Shown here piece after piece: positions 19,501-27,402 of a DNA stretch of 64,000 nucleotides. Within the stretch, counting starts at the first letter, position 1. Every line of letters starts with the position of its first letter. The notes under the pieces are model-generated. The model worked only from the letters and a program-made list of their open reading frames with translations. It ran no database searches and had not been told where the DNA came from. The stretch is from Streptomyces sp. BA2 (GTDB lineage Bacteria; Actinomycetota; Actinomycetes; Streptomycetales; Streptomycetaceae): assembly GCF_009769735.1 (NCBI RefSeq), contig NZ_WSRO01000002.1:7427001-7491000 (forward strand). Direction: 5' to 3'. A program made the position numbers and the translations under genes.

Positions 19501-19754
19501 ACCTGGACATCGACTCCGTGTCCATCGTCGAGCTGAAGAACCGGTTGGAGAACGACCTCGGGACGTCGATCCCGATCACCGTGCTCATGGAGGGCGCGAC
19601 CCTGCGGGACATCGCTCGCACCCTCACGGCAGCCGGAAACCAGCGCGGGCCGACCTCGGAAGAGGCCCGTCGCGCCCTCGAAAACCTCGATGACCTGTCC
19701 GAGGAAGAACTCGACCGACTCCTCGCGGCACTCGACTCCGAAGACGGACGGTGA
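16536..19754 (+). CDS. type I polyketide synthase, KS-AT-ACP
   Basis: This 1072-residue protein starts at ATG 16536 behind AAGGGGG. It opens with a short predicted coiled coil (residues 10-35, RAAETIRTLRTRVTELQTQQ), a likely docking helix. KS: Cys210 (VDTACSSSLV), His345 (EMHGTGTPLGD) and His385. AT: Ser671 (GHSVGE) with the box 'DYAFHS' (His779), close to the HAFH malonyl signature. ACP: Ser994 (DLDIDSVSIVELKNRL). It has no reductive domains and no thioesterase. The next gene encodes a reductase-aminotransferase fusion, so this module is probably the last, and its chain leaves by reduction rather than hydrolysis. Confidence 0.92.
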   Translation: MTSNSTDSTDQALLRAAETIRTLRTRVTELQTQQGRAAEPIAIVAATCRLPGGSNSPEEYWELVEAGRDAVRPLTGDRWRGIDFSALDDPAFARLAQHAGQIDDVDGFDPGFFGIGDTEADLMDPQQRILLEIAWEAAERAGWTPAELGRTPTGVFIGAGHQDYMLASLAARPDVSSRLSTGSGARSLLANRVSYEYGLQGPSMAVDTACSSSLVAIHLACQSLRAGDCDRALAGGVNLILSPLSTTMTGRALPLAPDGRTKALAADADGMVRGEGAGLVALKRLSDALADGDPIEAVILADATNQDGRTNGLTAPSPLAQEALLRRTLQASGKSPRDITFVEMHGTGTPLGDPIEYEAIRAVYGAGGDQAPTCWLGSVKANLGHLESAAGVASLIKAVGAIRHGRIPQQINLGEISPFIELEGERFAVPRRLEPWTSPESRFAAVSSFGFGGTNAHLIIAHPDAVPAVRDHANAPRRPSAQGQGQAQSQAHDAPTLIPLSARTAPALSAQLERFAARLEGMDASEIQEAATAAARRRGHHPWRTAVAAARPELLPDALRRAASSPAILAGSPATQRKLAFVYSGQSAQWPRMGIALAEQDPLVQEELTAWDEAVTEAGGPPLLSTLAGSGSERALSDTRFAQLAIAALQAALTERLRGWGLTPAAVCGHSVGEVSAAVAAGALSREQAVQVLLARGEALHQHAAGGAMFAVRAPADEVAAALARARSTPSAPGVGVGIAAVNGPQGTVISGPVEEMEELREYFSEWRVTRLATDYAFHSPGLGPVADQLRTDLKDLLPAASRTPVYSSVTGALLPGEHLGAEHWADNAARPVLFRSAVDAMLADGVSAFVELGPHPALLPHLRTALDQSGASGGIAVATVRKNQDERLGLWTAVGQLWSAGCAVDWSALHPGPARMVPLPTYPWQRKKHWVKHASPTTDAAAASTIVADPPVGTDLDESAVLERLIAHLADFMQADSEALDPDRSARDLDIDSVSIVELKNRLENDLGTSIPITVLMEGATLRDIARTLTAAGNQRGPTSEEARRALENLDDLSEEELDRLLAALDSEDGR

Positions 19755-19761
19755 CCCCAAC

Positions 19762-22449
19762 GTGGCTTCCACACCTGTGACCAGCACGGCCGAGGAAAAG
19801 CGGGCCGCCCTTCGCGCCCGGCTGAGCGGTGTCGCCGACCGCGGCGAGACCGCGGAACGATACCGCCGGCACTCCAACCCCTATGTCGCCCGCATGCTCG
19901 ACGGGCTCGGCATGGACGTCCACTATGTGCGCGGCGCCGGCACCCGGCTCTACGACGCCGAAGGCAACTCCTACCTCGACTTCGCCGGTGCCTACGGGGC
20001 GCTGCCCTTCGGCCACAATCCCCCCGAGATCTGGGAGGCGATCAGCGACCTCCAGCAGTCGGCAGAGCCGAGCCTGACGCTGCCCTCCCTTCTCGATGCC
20101 TCCGCCCTGCTCGCCGAGCGCCTCGCCCAGGCCGCCCCGGGTCACCTCAACCAGGTCTGGCAGTGCAACAGCGGCGCGGAGGCGGTCGAGGCATCCCTGA
20201 AGCTGGCCAGGGCGGCCACCGGCCGCACCCTGGTGATCTCCACACGCAACTCCTTCCACGGCAAGACACTGGGCGCCCTGTCCGCCACGGGCCGACCCCG
20301 CTACCAGACGCCGTTCGGAGCCCCCTCTCCCGGGTTCACGCACCTTCCCTTCGGTGACGCCGACGCCCTGAAGCGGGCCTTTGACGAACATGGCGACGAG
20401 ACAGCCGCGTTCATCGTCGAGGCCCTGCAGGGGGAGGGCGGCATCGTCCCCGCACCGGACGGATACCTCGCCACCGCACGCGAGTTGTGCACCCGGTTCG
20501 GCGCCAAACTCATCATCGACGAGGTCCAGACGGGCCTCGGCCGCACGGGCCGCCTGTTCGCCTGTGAACACACCGCGGTGGTGCCCGACATCATGCCCCT
20601 GGCCAAGGCCCTGGGCGGCGGGATGGTCCCCATCGGAGCAGTGCTCTTCGGCGAGGACTCACTCACCGAGGACTTCGGCCTGCGCCATACGTCGACCTTC
20701 GGGGGAAACGCCTTCTGCTCCCGCGTCGGCGTGCGCGCCGTGGAGCTCCTGACCGCCGACGACCAGGCACTCGTACGACAGGTCGCCGAGCGCGGCGAGT
20801 ACCTCCTCGACGGCCTCAGGCGCGTCGCGGCCAAGCATCCCGACCTCGTCGCGGACGTGCGCGGCCAGGGGCTGCTCCTCGGGGTGCAACTGTCCGACGA
20901 CCCCGACATCCATGTCAGCCAGGGCCTCTTCCGTTCCCTCGCCGACCAGGAGGGCCTGGCCGGATTCCTCTGCGGCTACCTGCTGCGCAACGAGGGAATC
21001 CGCCTGGCCCCCGCCTACTTCGCCAACAGCGTGCTGCGCGTCGAGCCGCCGCTGACGGTCACCGAGGAGGAGTGCGACACGCTGCTGGCAGCCCTCGACC
21101 GAGGGCTCGGTGTCATCGAGCAGGGTGACAGCCGGCGCTTCTTCGCCCACCTGCTCCCCAAGACAGGCCCGCGGGACGCGGAAGAAGCGCGGGAGCAGGC
21201 GGTTGCCCAACTGCCGGCGCGTCCCGCGGTGCCTGACCAACCCCTGCGGCCCAGCGCGGGGGAACCGCGCTGGGCCTTCATCGCTCACCCCACCGACATG
21301 GCCAGCTACGAGAGCTACGACAGCCGCCTCGGCCTGCCCGGAGAACAGGTACGTGTCCTGTTCGACCGGATGAACCAGTGCCGCAACGTCGACACGGCCG
21401 CGGCCATGCTGGTCGGCAGGTGTCGCGTGCGGACCGACACGGGCGAGAGCTCCTACGGCGAGATCTACGCCCTGCCCTACGGAGCGCAGCGCCTGCTGGA
21501 CATGCCGACGGCCAGGGCCACGGCGCTGGTACAGGAGGCCGTGGACGACGCCGTGGCGCGCGGCGCCCAACTCGTCGGGCTCGGCGCCTACACGTCCGTC
21601 GTCACCGCCAACGCCACGGCCCTCAAAGACGTCAAGGTCCCCGTGACCACCGGCAACGCGTACACCGTCGCCGCCGCCGTGGACGGACTGGAACAAGCCG
21701 CCGTCCAGCAGGGCATCCGTCTCGACGCGGCCTGCTGCGTGGTTCTCGGCGGTGCGGGCGCGATCGGCCTGGCCTCCAGCCTGCTGCTCGCGGAGAAGGT
21801 CGGCAGCCTGGTCCTCGTGGGTAATCCGGCCAACCGGCGCCGCAGCCAGGAGCGCCTGACCGCGGCCGCTCAGGCGGTCGTCGCGCATCTGGCGGAGCTC
21901 GGCGGGAATCCCGCCGCCGGGTCTCTGGCGTGGGCCGTCCGTGCCCGGGCCGCCGAGGGTGTGGATCACGCCCGTATCGCCGCCGAACTGTCCAAGGAAG
22001 GCCTGCTCACCTGGTCGCTGGAGTCCGAGGCGGTGCTGCCCGGCGGTGACCTGATCCTTGCCGCGACCTCGACGCCCGACCAGCTCATCAGACCCGAACT
22101 CGTCCGGCAGGGCGCCGCCGTCTGCGATGTGTCGCAGCCGCCCAACGTGGGCCCGCAGCTGAAGAAGGCCCGCCCCGATCTCAAGGTGGTCGCAGGCGGA
22201 CTGGTCGAGATGCCCGGGCGCCAGGACCTCGGAGTGGACTTCGGCGTGCCCAGCGGCGTCACGTACGCCTGCACCGCCGAGACCATGATCCTCGCGCACC
22301 GGCTGCACGACCCGGTCGTCAGCCACGGCGAGAAGCTCTCCGTCGAGCTCGTACGCATGCTGCGTGACGAGGCCCAGCGCCTGGGATACCGGCTCCACCT
22401 GCCCGATGAGCACACCGACCAGCCCACGGGAGACCCTGGCCATGAGTGA
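19762..22449 (+). CDS. class III aminotransferase fused to acyl-ACP reductase (AAR-like)
   Basis: This is an 895-residue two-enzyme fusion. Residues 30-460 are a PLP aminotransferase of class III: 'CNSGAEAVEASLKLAR', 'IIDEVQTGLGRTG' and the Schiff-base Lys282 in 'PLAKALGGGMVPIGA'. Residues about 500-885 resemble the cyanobacterial long-chain acyl-ACP reductase family: an N-terminal 'AFIAHPTD', then 'GLGAYTSVV', 'TTGNAYTVAAAVDGLEQA', a Rossmann 'VVLGGAGAIGLASSLLL', and 'VPSGVTYACTAETMIL'. In that last motif Cys837 aligns with the catalytic thioester-forming Cys of AAR (recalled '...FACFAE...'). Predicted role: reduce the ACP-bound chain to an aldehyde and transaminate it to a primary amine. 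The start at GTG 19762 is 7 nt after the PKS stop. Confidence 0.82.
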   Translation: MASTPVTSTAEEKRAALRARLSGVADRGETAERYRRHSNPYVARMLDGLGMDVHYVRGAGTRLYDAEGNSYLDFAGAYGALPFGHNPPEIWEAISDLQQSAEPSLTLPSLLDASALLAERLAQAAPGHLNQVWQCNSGAEAVEASLKLARAATGRTLVISTRNSFHGKTLGALSATGRPRYQTPFGAPSPGFTHLPFGDADALKRAFDEHGDETAAFIVEALQGEGGIVPAPDGYLATARELCTRFGAKLIIDEVQTGLGRTGRLFACEHTAVVPDIMPLAKALGGGMVPIGAVLFGEDSLTEDFGLRHTSTFGGNAFCSRVGVRAVELLTADDQALVRQVAERGEYLLDGLRRVAAKHPDLVADVRGQGLLLGVQLSDDPDIHVSQGLFRSLADQEGLAGFLCGYLLRNEGIRLAPAYFANSVLRVEPPLTVTEEECDTLLAALDRGLGVIEQGDSRRFFAHLLPKTGPRDAEEAREQAVAQLPARPAVPDQPLRPSAGEPRWAFIAHPTDMASYESYDSRLGLPGEQVRVLFDRMNQCRNVDTAAAMLVGRCRVRTDTGESSYGEIYALPYGAQRLLDMPTARATALVQEAVDDAVARGAQLVGLGAYTSVVTANATALKDVKVPVTTGNAYTVAAAVDGLEQAAVQQGIRLDAACCVVLGGAGAIGLASSLLLAEKVGSLVLVGNPANRRRSQERLTAAAQAVVAHLAELGGNPAAGSLAWAVRARAAEGVDHARIAAELSKEGLLTWSLESEAVLPGGDLILAATSTPDQLIRPELVRQGAAVCDVSQPPNVGPQLKKARPDLKVVAGGLVEMPGRQDLGVDFGVPSGVTYACTAETMILAHRLHDPVVSHGEKLSVELVRMLRDEAQRLGYRLHLPDEHTDQPTGDPGHE

Positions 22450-23059
22450 AACGACGCGCAGCGAAACAGCCCCGGCCGAGAGCGGCCACCGGCCCCCGCC
22501 CTCCGTGCTCGCCCACTTCCCCGACCTCGAAGGCAAGCACGCCAAGCTCTGGCAACGGGTCCACCGGTCGACCTTCCTGCCGGGAGCCGACCGGCTCCAG
22601 GTGTGGACGGCCGCCACCCGCCTGGACGGCATCAACGCCGAACTGGCCCCCGTGATGCGGATGACCGTCCCCCGCGCCATGCGCGGCGAGCGCCCCTCCC
22701 TCGCCGACGTGCCGCTGGCCGAACCGCTCGGGCGCTCCTGGATCCTGCTCGGCCGGCTTCTCCCCTACGACTACGACGACGTGACCATCGCCGAACGGGA
22801 GGAAGGGCGCCGGTTCCTGGAGGTGTCCAGGATGTCGTCCGCCCACGCCTGGATCCACGAACGCACCGTCGACGACAGGCCGGGCGGTGCGGTGCTCACC
22901 GATCAGCTCACCTACCTCCTCAAGCCCCATCTGCGTCCGATCACCCCCCTCTACCGCCGGACGGTCGAGCAGCTCTTCGCGCACCGCCACCGCCGGGTCG
23001 CCCGCCGCTTCGCCCGCCTCGCCCCCCGCCCCGCCGACCAAGGAGCCCCCGGTGCCTGA
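22442..23059 (+). CDS. SRPBCC/cyclase-like protein
   Basis: This 205-residue protein starts at ATG 22442, overlapping the preceding stop by 8 nt. The last two thirds read as an SRPBCC (START/Bet v1-like) fold: 'WILLGRLLPYDYDDVTIAE', 'FLEVSRMSSAHAWIHERTV', 'GGAVLTDQLTYLLKP' and a long basic C-terminal helix (RRTVEQLFAHRHRRVARRFA). Members bind hydrophobic ligands and some are polyketide cyclases or aromatases. Position in the operon suggests handling or cyclisation of the aldehyde or amine released by the fusion enzyme, but this is inference. Confidence 0.65.
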   Translation: MSETTRSETAPAESGHRPPPSVLAHFPDLEGKHAKLWQRVHRSTFLPGADRLQVWTAATRLDGINAELAPVMRMTVPRAMRGERPSLADVPLAEPLGRSWILLGRLLPYDYDDVTIAEREEGRRFLEVSRMSSAHAWIHERTVDDRPGGAVLTDQLTYLLKPHLRPITPLYRRTVEQLFAHRHRRVARRFARLAPRPADQGAPGA

Positions 23060-24878
23060 ACCGAAAGAGACAACGGCAATGGCCAAGGACGACGGCGAGG
23101 CCACGAGCCCGAACCGGATACGCGCCGACGTCTGCGTCATGGGCTTCGGCGTGGTCGGTCTGATCAATGCCATCGCCCTGGCCAAGCGAGGCCTGTCCGT
23201 CGTCGTCATCGACCAGCCGACCGAGAAGCAACTCGCCAGCTACAAGGTCGGCGAGTCCCTGCTGGTGTACTCCAACGCCTTCCTGCGCGCCATCGGCGAA
23301 CTCGACGAGTCCCTTGAGGAGTCCTTCGGGAAGGAGGGCTTCTGGATGGCCCACGGCCTCGAGGGCCGCACCAGCTTCGACGATTCGGTCTCCGAGTGGG
23401 GATTCGAGAGCGACCTGCCTCCGCACTGGATCGAGAAGATCGAGGATCCGCTCTTCCACCGCACCATGTTCAAGGACTCGCAGATCGTCCGCCCGGAGAT
23501 CGAGGCGGTGCTCCGCGAACGCGCCAGGAACTTCGAAGGACTGACCTTCCTCGACAGCGGCCTGGTCCGCGACATCGACCTCGGCGACGACGACAACGAC
23601 CATGTCCTGCGCTGGAGTTCACGGAACAAGAAGGAGAGCGGGGAGATATCCGCCCGCTGGATGGTCGACTGCACGGGCCGCACCCGGGTGCTCGCCAAAC
23701 GGTTCGACCACGAACTGCGCCTCGACGACGGCTTCGCCACCACCGCGGCGTGGGCACAGTTCTCCAACTGCTCGGACGACAACTTCGACGAGCGCTGGAA
23801 CTTCTCCTTCCCCGACGGGGGCGAGGCGCACCGGGACCGCAACACCCTCCACCTCTGGGGCGACGGCTACTGGATCTGGCTGATCCGCCTCAACGGCGAC
23901 CGCATCAGCGTCGGCGTGACCTACAGCCAGGGCCGCCCGCCCGAGGACGGCAACGCCAGAGACGTCTTCTGGAAGATCCTGCGCCGCTACCCCCTCCTCG
24001 ACTGGCTGACCGAGGACAACGTCCTGGAGTTCAGCGCCTACCGCGACGTCCAGCGCATGACCGACACGTTCATCTCGCCCAAGCGCTACGCCATGGCCGG
24101 CGACGCCTCGTCGATCATCGACGCCTTCTACAGCCAGGGCATCAGCCTGTCGATGTCCACCTCCTGGCACATCGCCAACATCGCCCAGCGCGACGTCCGC
24201 CAAGGCCATCTCGACCTCGACTACCTGGACCACGTGAACCGCGCCGTCACGGCGGACTGGCGGATCATGCGCTCGATGGTCCAGTCGAAGTACGGGCCCG
24301 CCATCGCCGACAGCCGCTTCTTCATCCTCGACCACCTCCTGGACTACATGATCTTCGGTGCCGCGCTCCTGGGCCGCTTCCGGGTCTCGCGCTGGCTGAC
24401 CGAGACCGGCGGCCGCACCGATGAGGAGACGGTCGAGCACGCCCGGCTGCGGGCCGGACTCGAACGCCGGCTGTTCCTGTCCCAGTCCTCCCCCTGGCAC
24501 CACCTCGACCCGCACCGCGTGGCGGGCCTGGTCGAGAAATGGCACCGGAGCCTGGAGAGCCGGGCCCTGTGGCGCCTGGAGAACGACATCAAACTGCCGC
24601 CGACCAAGGCCGGCCTGCGCGCGCACGCGGCACTTCCCGGCATCTGGCGACTCCCGTACGTGCACAAGCTCTCCCGCGCCGACCTGACCCTGCCGGCCAT
24701 CAAGGAGCCGGAGTTCATGAAGGTGACGGGCCACGAGCACCGGCCCGTGCTGATGGCGGGCTCCGGCCCGATGCTCGTCACGATGACCACGCTGGGCACC
24801 GTCCTCGACATCGCCGACACGAAGGTGCGCAAGGCCCGGATGGCGCTGCGCCGGTTCCGCGGCAGGAGGGCGTCATGA
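23052..24878 (+). CDS. FAD-dependent oxidoreductase, halogenase-like
   Basis: I start this at GTG 23052, 7 nt after AAGGAG, giving 608 residues; ATG 23079 is an alternative. The N-terminus has the FAD-binding 'VCVMGFGVVGLINAIALAKR'. The sequence 'YKVGESLLVYSNAFLRAIG' and the aromatic 'GYWIWLIRL', close to the WxWxIP signature of flavin-dependent halogenases, place it in the tryptophan-halogenase-like superfamily. The central Lys of true halogenases cannot be fixed by eye, so a monooxygenase or desaturating role is also possible. It overlaps the SRPBCC gene by 8 nt and the desaturase gene by 4 nt (ATGA). Confidence 0.75.
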   Translation: MPEPKETTAMAKDDGEATSPNRIRADVCVMGFGVVGLINAIALAKRGLSVVVIDQPTEKQLASYKVGESLLVYSNAFLRAIGELDESLEESFGKEGFWMAHGLEGRTSFDDSVSEWGFESDLPPHWIEKIEDPLFHRTMFKDSQIVRPEIEAVLRERARNFEGLTFLDSGLVRDIDLGDDDNDHVLRWSSRNKKESGEISARWMVDCTGRTRVLAKRFDHELRLDDGFATTAAWAQFSNCSDDNFDERWNFSFPDGGEAHRDRNTLHLWGDGYWIWLIRLNGDRISVGVTYSQGRPPEDGNARDVFWKILRRYPLLDWLTEDNVLEFSAYRDVQRMTDTFISPKRYAMAGDASSIIDAFYSQGISLSMSTSWHIANIAQRDVRQGHLDLDYLDHVNRAVTADWRIMRSMVQSKYGPAIADSRFFILDHLLDYMIFGAALLGRFRVSRWLTETGGRTDEETVEHARLRAGLERRLFLSQSSPWHHLDPHRVAGLVEKWHRSLESRALWRLENDIKLPPTKAGLRAHAALPGIWRLPYVHKLSRADLTLPAIKEPEFMKVTGHEHRPVLMAGSGPMLVTMTTLGTVLDIADTKVRKARMALRRFRGRRAS

Positions 24879-26005
24879 CGGTCGCCGGCGGGACCGGACG
24901 GCGGGCCGTTCCCTGGGAGCCGGAGCTCGAACGCGCGATGAGCCGCTTCTCGGTGAAGGAGGCGCACGACCTCCTGCGCGGCCTGTTCCGCCCCAGGATG
25001 GGGGTCTACTGGACGGATTTCCTGCTCTCCGTGACGGTCGGGGCCGTCGCCTTCTGGGCGGTGGAGCCGCTCGGCGGGTTCAGCGTGCTCGGCGTGCTCG
25101 CCTTCCTGGTCTCGGTGTTCGCGGCGTTCCGCTGCTTCGCCTTCATCCACGAGATCGCGCACTTCCGTAAGAAGCAGGCTTTCGGCCCGTTCCGCCTGGG
25201 GTGGAACGCACTGTTCGGCATCCCGATGATGATCCCGACCTTCATGTACGAGTGCCATGGCGAGCACCACAACAGGAAGCTGTACGGCACGCCGCAGGAC
25301 GCCGAGTACCTGCCGCTCGCCAGGATGGCGCCGTCGAACATCGTGGGACTGCTGATCACTCCGTTCGTCCTGCCCTTCTTCGGCCCCTACCGCTTCGGGC
25401 TCGTGACACCGCTCTCGTGGTTCGTGCCCAAGGTGCGGGAGTACCTCTACCGGAACCTCTCCGCACTGAAGATCGACTTTGACTACCGTGGCCGCCAGCC
25501 CACCGCGGAGGAGAAGTGGAGCTGGCGGCTCCAGGAGTTCCTCTGCCTGGCGTGGATCGTCGGCGCGGCGGTGCTGCTGTCCACGGGGGTGGTGCCGATC
25601 GGCCGTCTCGTCCAGTGGTACGCCCTGTTCGTCGCGGTCGCGTTCATCAACTCGCTGCGTCTGCTTGCCGCTCACCGGTACATCGGCGACGAGGACGAGA
25701 TGAGCATCGTCGAGCAGATGATGGACACGGTGAACCATCCTCGGGCCAGGGTGCTCGGCGAGCTGTGGGCGCCGGTCGGACTCAGGCTGCACGCGCTGCA
25801 TCACCTGATGCCCGGGCTGCCCTACCACAACTACCCCGTCGCGCACGCCCGGTTGGTCGCCGGCCTCCCCGAGGACTCCGCCTACCGCCTCACCGAGAGC
25901 CCGGGCCTTCTCCACTCCCTGCGGCGCTTGTGGAGCGTGTGCCGATCACACCAGCGGGCCGGAACACTGCTCGACCGCGCAAAGCCGGAAGGAGCAGGAG
26001 CTTGA
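24875..26005 (+). CDS. membrane fatty acid desaturase/hydroxylase
   Basis: This 376-residue membrane di-iron enzyme has three histidine boxes: H92-E-I-A-H96, H128-G-E-H-H132 and H306-A-L-H-H310. Hydrophobic segments lie at about 48-90, 112-125, 155-175 and 225-262. These features define acyl desaturases, hydroxylases and acetylenases working on acyl chains in the membrane or on acyl-ACP. FAAL, ACP and a desaturase together are also the core of terminal-alkyne cassettes, although here the desaturase is seven genes away from the FAAL/ACP pair. The start overlaps the flavoenzyme stop (ATGA). Confidence 0.88.
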   Translation: MTVAGGTGRRAVPWEPELERAMSRFSVKEAHDLLRGLFRPRMGVYWTDFLLSVTVGAVAFWAVEPLGGFSVLGVLAFLVSVFAAFRCFAFIHEIAHFRKKQAFGPFRLGWNALFGIPMMIPTFMYECHGEHHNRKLYGTPQDAEYLPLARMAPSNIVGLLITPFVLPFFGPYRFGLVTPLSWFVPKVREYLYRNLSALKIDFDYRGRQPTAEEKWSWRLQEFLCLAWIVGAAVLLSTGVVPIGRLVQWYALFVAVAFINSLRLLAAHRYIGDEDEMSIVEQMMDTVNHPRARVLGELWAPVGLRLHALHHLMPGLPYHNYPVAHARLVAGLPEDSAYRLTESPGLLHSLRRLWSVCRSHQRAGTLLDRAKPEGAGA

Positions 26006-26010
26006 GTAAC

Positions 26011-27402
26011 GTGAGTACCACCGCACACCGCGAGTCGGAGGGCGTGGCCGCCGCGGCGGCGCCCCTGCCGGAGGCCCGAGGCGGACGGCTGCTCGGTCAC
26101 GCACGCGAGCTTCAAGAGGACACCATCGCTGCCCTGCACGAGATCGCGGAGGGCTCCGCCGGCGTCATGGGCTTCCGCATCGGGCGGAGCCCGGCCGTCG
26201 TCGTCTCCTCGGCGGCGACCGCCAGAGAAGTCCTGATCGACCGCGCGGCCGACTTCGGCCGCGGCCGGCGCCAGACCCGTGCCCTCACACCGCTGATGGG
26301 CAAGGGGCTGCTGACGAGCGAAGGTGAACTCCACAACAGACAACGCCGGTTGGTGGTCCCGCACTTCTCGCCGCGCCGGATACCCAAGCACGCGGATGCC
26401 ATTGTCGCCGTGGCCGAAAGCGCGGTGAAGCGCTGGGGGAGCGGCGCCGACGTCGACCTCGTCGTCGAGATGAACGCACTCACGATGGACATCGTCACCA
26501 AGCTGCTGTTCAGCGCCTCCACCCGGGAGAACCAGTCGATCGCCCGGGCCATCACGGAGGCGTTCGACTGGGAGATGCACGCCATCACCAGCGCGGTCGC
26601 GCTTCCGATCTGGGTGCCCACGCCGCGCAACCTGCGGGCCAGGCGGAACATCGACACCTTCCGGGGGTGGATCGCGGGCTTCATCAGGCAACGGCAGGCT
26701 GCCAACTCGGCGGAGAGCCCCGGCGAACTGCCGCAGGACTTCCTGTCCGACCTGATGGGCGCGCGATACGAGGACGGCGGCACCATGACCGAGGAGCTGC
26801 TCCTCGATGAGGTGCTCACCGCCTGGGGCGCCGCACAGGAGACGTCGGCCGACGCCCAGGCGTGGACACTGTATCTGCTGGCGCGCCACCCGGAAATCCT
26901 CGAACGAGTCCGCGCGGAAGTGGACCGGGTCCTCGGAAAACGGCCGGTGCGCTATGAGGACCTGGCCCAACTCCCATACTGCCTGAGGGCGTTCAAGGAA
27001 GCGATGAGGCTGTACCCGCCCGCCGCGGTGATACCGCGCCAGGCGATCCGGGACACCGTGATCGGCGGCTACGCGGTCCCGGCGGGGACGATGGTGTTCA
27101 TCAACGCCTTCAGCCTGCACCGGCGCCGGGAGGTCTTCCCCGATCCCGAACGCTTCGACCCCGACCGCTTCACCCGGGAGGCGGAGAAGGCGCTGCCGAA
27201 GGGCGCCTATCTGCCGTTCGGTACGGGCAGCAATGTGTGCCCCGGCAGCCATCTGGCCATGATGGAAGGCCACTTGCTGACGGCCCTGCTCAATCAGCGC
27301 CTGGACATCGAGCTCCTCCCGCAGGGCTCCGACGTGAAGCCCGAACTACTGGTGAACCTGCGCCCCAGCCCCGGAGTCAGGGCCCGGGTCAGCCCTCGCT
27401 GA
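26011..27402 (+). CDS. cytochrome P450
   Basis: This 463-residue P450 has an I-helix 'WGAAQETSAD' with Thr278, ExxR at Glu330-Arg333 (FKEAMRLYPPA) and the heme loop 'FGTGSNVCPGSH' with Cys410. The pattern is closer to CYP102/CYP4-like fatty-acid hydroxylases than to typical macrolide P450s. Two starts are plausible: TTG 26002, which overlaps the desaturase stop, and GTG 26011, 10 nt after AGGAG. It is the last gene of the rightward operon. Its final 57 nt overlap, convergently, the 3' end of the MFS gene on the other strand. Confidence 0.92.
   Translation: MSTTAHRESEGVAAAAAPLPEARGGRLLGHARELQEDTIAALHEIAEGSAGVMGFRIGRSPAVVVSSAATAREVLIDRAADFGRGRRQTRALTPLMGKGLLTSEGELHNRQRRLVVPHFSPRRIPKHADAIVAVAESAVKRWGSGADVDLVVEMNALTMDIVTKLLFSASTRENQSIARAITEAFDWEMHAITSAVALPIWVPTPRNLRARRNIDTFRGWIAGFIRQRQAANSAESPGELPQDFLSDLMGARYEDGGTMTEELLLDEVLTAWGAAQETSADAQAWTLYLLARHPEILERVRAEVDRVLGKRPVRYEDLAQLPYCLRAFKEAMRLYPPAAVIPRQAIRDTVIGGYAVPAGTMVFINAFSLHRRREVFPDPERFDPDRFTREAEKALPKGAYLPFGTGSNVCPGSHLAMMEGHLLTALLNQRLDIELLPQGSDVKPELLVNLRPSPGVRARVSPR

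Noticed and set aside
20659..22680. A 673-codon minus-strand frame opposite the aminotransferase-reductase gene
   Set aside because: It is an antisense frame without motif or ribosome binding site. The plus-strand protein has clear catalytic residues.
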